Source: JAKFWI01 sp031398975
GTDB lineage: Bacteria > Pseudomonadota > Alphaproteobacteria > Caulobacterales > Aquidulcibacteraceae
NCBI GenBank assembly: GCA_031398975.1
Contig: JANNOI010000034.1
Span: 1 to 17,310, forward strand
Length of the DNA: 17,310 bases
Direction of reading: 5' to 3'
The notes under the pieces are model-generated. The model was not told where the DNA came from, made no database searches, and worked only from the letters and a program-made list of their open reading frames with translations. Position numbers and translations under genes: made by a program. This document shows, piece by piece, positions 13,706 to 17,310 of this stretch. Each line of letters starts with the position of its first letter. Position 1 is the first letter of the stretch.

Positions 13706-14970
13706 GGCTTGCCGCCAAAGGCCGGGTAGCGGCCCAGCGTGAGGAAGCCCAGTCCCACCAGGGCGAGCGCGCCCCCCGCCACCCCCAGCGCCGGTCCGTA
13801 GGTTCCTTGCGCGTCGAACGCAAAGCCGTACGCGGCCGGACCCAAGCCCGCGCCGATATTGGCGATCGTCAATTGGATGGCGTAGAGGCGCCCGAAGCAG
13901 CGGCGGCCGAAATAGGATCGGACCATGTAGGCCGCCACATCGCCCTCCACGCCCAGCGCCAGCCCCGTGACCGCGATCACCGCCAGGGTGGCGGCGGGCG
14001 AAAGGTCGGGCGCGGCGAGCACGACGAGCGCCGCGCCATTGACGGTGAAAGCCGCGCAGCACAGCAAAGGCGCCCAGATCCGGTCCAGCAGGACGCCCGC
14101 CGCCAGCCGCCCGACGATCACCGAAGCCCCGATCACCGAGGCGTATTGCGCCGCCTGCACCACCCCGAGCCCGCGGTCGCGCAGCAGCGGCGCGAGATTG
14201 GTGACCAGCCCCACCAGGGTGGTCAGCACCAAGGTGAAGCCGAGCGCCATGGCCCAAAAGCGCCAACTCCGGAGACTTTCCAGCACGCCTGCGCCCTCGA
14301 GCGCGGGCTCCGCCCCCACGCGCGGGGCGGGCGCGGGCGCGTCCTTCAGCAGGAAGAACACGACCGGCGCCGCCACGACGATCGGCAAAAGCCCCAGCAC
14401 CACATAGGCGCCGCGCCAGCCGTGCTGCTCGATCGCCCAGCCGATCACGAGCGGCGCCAATACCCCGGCCACGCCCGTCCCGCTCATGGCGATCGCCAGC
14501 GCCAGGCCCAGTCGGTCCCTGAACCAGCCCACCACCGTGCGCATATAGCCCACCGATAATGTGCCGGCCGCGACCATGCCCATCAACAGATACAAACCCA
14601 GGAACGTCCACACCTCGCGCCCGGGAAACGCCGCCAGCGCAAAGAAGCACAGGCCGAAGCCCAAGAGCGACAGCGTGATCATGCGCCGGGAGCCGTAGCG
14701 GTCGGCGATCCAGCCCACGGCGTAGGACGCGGGGATCAAGCCGCAGGTGATGGCGATCGGCGCCAGCATGATCGACCCGCGCGACCAGCCGAATTCCTCC
14801 GCCAGGGGATGGCTCAGCAGGCCTATCGAATAACTCTTCCCCAACGCGACCAGGCTGAACGGGATGGCGATGAAGGTGGCGAGCACGACCGGCCAGCCGC
14901 GCTTGAACTCCCCAAGGCCCGGGCCGTGCGCCGCCGCCAGGGGCGAGGCGGGGGGATCGAGCGTCGTCAT
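13702..14970 (-). CDS. MFS transporter, carboxylate-type (first copy)
   Basis: This is a 422-residue inner-membrane permease with about 12 hydrophobic segments and MFS motif A at GWIADRYGSRR (86-96). SYSIGLLSHPL and FGWSRGSIML near the N-terminus resemble monocarboxylate/oxalate-formate-antiporter-like carriers, so a small carboxylate cargo is inferred. It is a paralogue of the MFS protein at 9254-10549, with shared blocks GLGEFKRGW, RIWAPLLC and FGRRCFGRLYA; the two bracket the E1 and fusion genes. A longer open frame exists upstream, but the ATG at 14970 overlaps the stop of the RidA gene by four bases and gives the same N-terminal layout as the paralogue. Confidence 0.9.
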   Translation of the reverse strand: MTTLDPPASPLAAAHGPGLGEFKRGWPVVLATFIAIPFSLVALGKSYSIGLLSHPLAEEFGWSRGSIMLAPIAITCGLIPASYAVGWIADRYGSRRMITLSLLGFGLCFFALAAFPGREVWTFLGLYLLMGMVAAGTLSVGYMRTVVGWFRDRLGLALAIAMSGTGVAGVLAPLVIGWAIEQHGWRGAYVVLGLLPIVVAAPVVFFLLKDAPAPAPRVGAEPALEGAGVLESLRSWRFWAMALGFTLVLTTLVGLVTNLAPLLRDRGLGVVQAAQYASVIGASVIVGRLAAGVLLDRIWAPLLCCAAFTVNGAALVVLAAPDLSPAATLAVIAVTGLALGVEGDVAAYMVRSYFGRRCFGRLYAIQLTIANIGAGLGPAAYGFAFDAQGTYGPALGVAGGALALVGLGFLTLGRYPAFGGKP

Positions 14971-15443
14971 GGGGTCTGGAAGGGGGCGGTCTGGAAGATG
15001 GCGGCGATTTCGACGCTGGCGTTCAGCGGCAGCACGCTCGCGCCGATCGTGAAGCGCGCCGCGCGCCCGCTTTCGCCCAAGATTTCGAGCAGCAGCGCGC
15101 AAGCCGCGTCGGCGATCCCCGCCTGGCCGTAAAAGTCCGGATCGGAATGCACGAACACCTCCAGCCGCAGGCAGGCGAGGAGGCGGTCGAGGTCTCCGGC
15201 GCAGGCCAGCTTGCCCACCGCCAGAACGTTCAGCATGCAGCGTTCGGCCGCGCGCCTGGCGTCCTCGATCGCGCACGCGCTCGGAATGGGGCCGCAATAA
15301 TGGACACGCCCGTCCACGAACGGAATCTGGCCGGCGATGAAAAGGAGTTCGCCCGCGCGCGTGAAATGGCGATACAGGCCCGCCGGGGCCGGCGGGGGCG
15401 GCAAAACCAGATCCAGCGCCGCCAAACGCGCTTCCGCGCCCAT
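14967..15443 (-). CDS. RidA-family (YjgF/YER057c/UK114) protein
   Basis: This 158-residue member of the Rid family belongs by eye to the longer subgroup that starts ARLAALDLVLPPPPAPAG and continues with the LLFIAGQIP strand. Canonical RidA proteins hydrolyse reactive enamines and imines to 2-oxo acids plus ammonia. The residues expected for that chemistry appear present: R130 in AARFTIG and E145 in SVEIAAI, at the positions corresponding to the catalytic arginine and C-terminal glutamate. It is the first gene of the accessory operon and ends in a four-base overlap with the first MFS gene. GGTGAAG lies just before the ATG at 15443. Pairing with an imine reductase domain three genes downstream suggests that the pathway has an imine or enamine intermediate. 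Confidence 0.9.
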   Translation of the reverse strand: MGAEARLAALDLVLPPPPAPAGLYRHFTRAGELLFIAGQIPFVDGRVHYCGPIPSACAIEDARRAAERCMLNVLAVGKLACAGDLDRLLACLRLEVFVHSDPDFYGQAGIADAACALLLEILGESGRAARFTIGASVLPLNASVEIAAIFQTAPFQTP

Positions 15444-15631
15444 CGAACTTCACCGGCCGCCACCCATCCGGCCGCCTTTCCTGCACCCAGAGTATCAAGC
15501 GCATGGCGCGGCGATAGCAGCGGCCGCGCAGGAAGCTTATCAGTCCGCTTTATCAAAGCGGCCCGCTTTCATATTAGCCGCCGTCGCGCGGCGGGCGTTA
15601 GGCTGCGGGCTTATCCAACGCGAAGAACGCC
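15444..15631. promoter_or_regulatory. Divergent intergenic region between RidA operon and M20 peptidase
   Basis: These 188 bp separate two genes transcribed away from each other, so both promoters should lie here. CATATT at 15570-15575 is a plausible -10 box for the plus-strand gene, but no good -35 accompanies it. TTGATA on the minus strand (15556-15551) is a plausible -35 for the RidA operon. A perfect inverted repeat lies between them (15545-15561). No open reading frame of note is present. The promoter boxes are weak guesses. Confidence 0.45.
15545..15561. promoter_or_regulatory. Candidate operator, 17-bp perfect inverted repeat
   Basis: CCGCTTTATCAAAGCGG has 7-bp perfect arms around ATC. 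It sits inside the divergent promoter region, where a repressor or activator dimer could control both the RidA operon and the peptidase. A related CTTATCAG lies just upstream (15537-15544). No regulator gene is encoded in the window. Confidence 0.5.
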
Positions 15632-17071
15632 ATGCTGGACCATGCAAGTCGGGAACAGGCGATCGCCCGCGCCACGGGCTATCTGGAGGACGGGGCCTAT
15701 GTCGCCGATCTCGCGGCGCGCATCGCCATCCCCAGCGAGAGCGAACGGCCCGAGGCCATGCCCCACCTGTACGCCTATCTGGCGCATCTGGGCGAGGCGT
15801 TCCGGACGCGGCTCGGCTTCACCGTCACGATTTTCGACAATCCCAATCCCAAGGGCGGCCCGATCCTGGTGGCGGAGCGGATCGAGGACCCGGCTCTGGC
15901 GACGATCTTCTGCTACGGCCATGGCGATGTGGTGGACGGCATGGAGGGGCGGTGGGAGGGCGGCTCCAGCCCCTGGAAACTGCGCGTCGAGGGCGAGCGC
16001 TTCTATGGCCGGGGCGCGGCCGATAATAAAGGCCAGCACACCGCGGTGATGCTGGCGCTGGAGGCGGTGATCGCCACGCGCGGGGCGCTGGGCTTCAATT
16101 GCAAATTCCTGATCGACACCGTGGAAGAGACCGGCTCGCCGGGCCTGCGGGAATTCTGCGCAGCGCACCGCCAAGCCCTCCAGGCGGACCTCTTCATCGG
16201 CTCGGACGGGCCCCGCATGACGCTCGACACGCCCGCCCTGTTCGGGGGCGCGCGCGGGGCGATCGAATTCGACCTCGTGTGCGATCTGCGCGAGGGCGGC
16301 AACCATTCCGGCAATTGGGGCGGCGTGATCGCCAATCCGGGCGTGCTGGTCGCCCACGCCATCGCCGCGCTCGTATCCAGCACCGGCCGCATCGAGGCCC
16401 GCGAGCTCGTGCCGCCGCACGTGCCGCCCGCGGTGCGCCGGGCGCTTTCGCGGGTCGCGATCGAGCCGGGCCCGAACGGCCCGAAGCTCGACAAGGATTG
16501 GTGGGGCGAGCCGGGGCTCACCCCGGCCGAGCAGGTGTTCGCCTGGACCGCGCTCGAGGTGCTCGCCTTCAAGACCGGAAACCCCGACCACCCCGTCAAC
16601 GCCATCCCCCCGACGGCGTGGGCGCGCCTGCAGGTGCGCCATACCGTGGAGGTCCCGCTGGAGCGGGTGATCCCCGCAATCGAGCGCCGCCTGGCGGCGT
16701 GCGGGGTGGCCCATGTCGAAGTGCGCCAGGTGCGCGCCAGCGCCATCCCGGTCGACATTCCCCCCACCCGCCTCGACCCCGACCATCCAGCCGTCGGCTT
16801 CGCGATCGGCTCGATCCGGGAAACGCTGGGCAAGGAGCCGGTCTACCTGCCCAACGCCGGGGGCACGATCTGCAACGATTGTTTCGCCGACATTATCGGC
16901 ATGCCCACAATCTGGGTCCCGCTCTCCTACCCCGCGTGCAAGCAGCACGCCCCGAACGAACACGTCCTGAAGCCGCTGATCCGGGAAGGCCTCGCCATGC
17001 TCGCAGGCCTCTTTTGGGATTGCGGCGCCCCCGCCAACACCCCCTTCCTGCGCACGCTCGCGCGCGCCTAG
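15632..17071 (+). CDS. M20-family metallopeptidase / amidohydrolase
   Basis: The 479-residue protein is a dinuclear-zinc hydrolase of the M20 (ArgE/DapE/CPG2/carnosinase-like) family. Visible metal and catalytic residues are H97 and D99 in YGHGDVV, the bridging D131 in GRGAADNKGQ, E165/E166 in DTVEETGSPG, D192 in GSDGP and H439 in KQHAPNEH. A dimerisation-lid region with NHSGNWGG (224-231) lies between the two catalytic segments. No signal peptide is seen, so it is cytoplasmic. Family members cleave dipeptides, N-acyl amino acids or carbamoyl amides; the substrate here is unknown. The ATG at 15632 follows GAAG. It is divergent from the RidA operon and may feed it. Its TAG stop is the first three bases of the second 113-bp repeat. 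Confidence 0.93.
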   Translation: MLDHASREQAIARATGYLEDGAYVADLAARIAIPSESERPEAMPHLYAYLAHLGEAFRTRLGFTVTIFDNPNPKGGPILVAERIEDPALATIFCYGHGDVVDGMEGRWEGGSSPWKLRVEGERFYGRGAADNKGQHTAVMLALEAVIATRGALGFNCKFLIDTVEETGSPGLREFCAAHRQALQADLFIGSDGPRMTLDTPALFGGARGAIEFDLVCDLREGGNHSGNWGGVIANPGVLVAHAIAALVSSTGRIEARELVPPHVPPAVRRALSRVAIEPGPNGPKLDKDWWGEPGLTPAEQVFAWTALEVLAFKTGNPDHPVNAIPPTAWARLQVRHTVEVPLERVIPAIERRLAACGVAHVEVRQVRASAIPVDIPPTRLDPDHPAVGFAIGSIRETLGKEPVYLPNAGGTICNDCFADIIGMPTIWVPLSYPACKQHAPNEHVLKPLIREGLAMLAGLFWDCGAPANTPFLRTLARA

Positions 17072-17181
17072 ACCGTTTCCCGAAAAGTGTTACGCGGTTT
17101 TCGGACGAGTAACGGTCTAACTTAAAGGGTAGAGCGGTTTTTCTCGATTGGATTGATCCGATCCAATCAAGAACCGCTCTA
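17069..17181. repeat. 113-bp two-hairpin palindromic element, copy 2
   Basis: This copy has the same length and orientation as copy 1 and differs at only a few positions (for example GAGTAAC for GAGAAAC, GGGTAG for GTGCAG, and TGATCCGATCC for TGATTCAATCC). Both hairpins are kept, with one mismatch in each outer or inner stem. It is bounded by CTAG at both ends (17068-17071 and 17179-17182). Its first three bases are the stop codon of the M20 peptidase, and hairpin 1 may act as the 3' structure of that transcript. Confidence 0.9.
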
Positions 17182-17267
17182 GCTGTGCGTTCTGAGCGGG
17201 TTGTTCACGGGAGCTGAAACCGGGACGCTGGTGGTTGCGACGCCAACCATTCTCCTGGGAGACCCCC
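17182..17267 (+). mobile_element. Probable left end and leader of an IS481-like insertion sequence
   Basis: The stretch between the repeat element and the transposase start holds no gene. GGGAG at 17257-17261 is the ribosome-binding site of the following transposase. The IS boundary cannot be fixed because its other end is outside the window. Confidence 0.4.
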
Positions 17268-17310
17268 GTGAACGCGCACAGGAATGCCAGAACCACGCCG
17301 CATATTCGAG
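17268..17310 (+). CDS. IS481-like transposase, N-terminal fragment cut by window edge
   Basis: A GTG start gives VNAHRNARTTPHIR before the edge. N-x-H-x-N-A-R-x-T-P is the usual opening of IS481-family transposases, which place a helix-turn-helix before a DDE integrase core. GGGAG lies 6 bases upstream of the start. Only 14 codons are visible, so the family call rests on this short motif and the integrity of the gene is unknown. Confidence 0.55.
   Translation, partial: MNAHRNARTTPHIR

Noticed and set aside
14971..15504. Longer N-terminus for the first MFS protein
   Set aside because: It would overlap all of the RidA gene; the ATG at 14970 gives the same N-terminal layout as the paralogue and a four-base overlap.
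15611..16963. 450-codon minus-strand open frame opposite the M20 gene
   Set aside because: The plus strand has all M20 metal ligands; the minus frame has only a shadow composition.

Overview
The window is a very GC-rich stretch of bacterial chromosome, most likely from an alphaproteobacterium. The evidence for this is the split two-subunit glycine decarboxylase (gcvPA/gcvPB), an alphaproteobacterial-looking GatB, a non-discriminating tRNA-Gln/GatCAB setting, TTGCAT/CTATAG-type tRNA promoters, and a palindromic repeat with GAAAAGTG and CGGTTTTCGG blocks of the kind common in that class. I cannot name the genus.

Layout, left to right. (1) Positions 1-57 hold the first 19 codons of an IS5-like transposase running off the left edge. 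(2) Positions 137-249 hold a 113-bp two-hairpin palindromic element. (3) A minus-strand housekeeping block covers 247-8434: tRNA-Gln(TTG), argS, a tandem glycine riboswitch, then gcvT-gcvH-gcvPA-gcvPB and gatB. (4) A plus-strand tRNA-Pro(CGG) lies at 8622-8698, divergent from tRNA-Gln, with a short tandem repeat between the two promoters. (5) A minus-strand accessory cluster covers 15443 down to 8733: RidA-like protein, MFS transporter, dehydrogenase E1-alpha, E1-beta, a lipoyl/subunit-binding/pyrroline-5-carboxylate-reductase fusion, a second MFS transporter, then a VOC-fold protein. (6) A divergent plus-strand M20 metallopeptidase lies at 15632-17071, separated from the RidA gene by 188 bp containing a perfect 17-bp palindrome. 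(7) A second copy of the 113-bp element lies at 17069-17181, and the first codons of an IS481-like transposase run off the right edge.

The housekeeping block is readable in detail. Glycine should act on the tandem aptamer to switch on the glycine cleavage operon (T, H and both P halves; the L protein/E3 is elsewhere). The aptamer also settles the gcvT start, because the longest reading frame would begin inside aptamer 2.

The most unusual item is the fusion gene at 10546-11760. Its N-terminus is a lipoyl domain plus a peripheral-subunit-binding domain, as in an E2 subunit of a 2-oxoacid dehydrogenase. Where the acyltransferase domain should be, it carries a complete-looking ProC-type imine reductase. 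It is translationally coupled to E1-alpha and E1-beta, to a RidA-type imine/enamine deaminase, and to two paralogous carboxylate-type MFS transporters. A divergent M20 hydrolase may share their control. I infer an undescribed pathway in which a hydrolysed amide or dipeptide, a 2-oxo acid and an imine are linked on a lipoyl-swinging-arm complex. The substrate cannot be deduced from sequence alone.

The two 113-bp elements are in the same orientation at the two ends of the window. In each case the element's terminal TAG serves as the stop codon of the adjoining gene (gatB on the minus strand, the peptidase on the plus strand), which fits insertion at a TA dinucleotide inside a stop codon.
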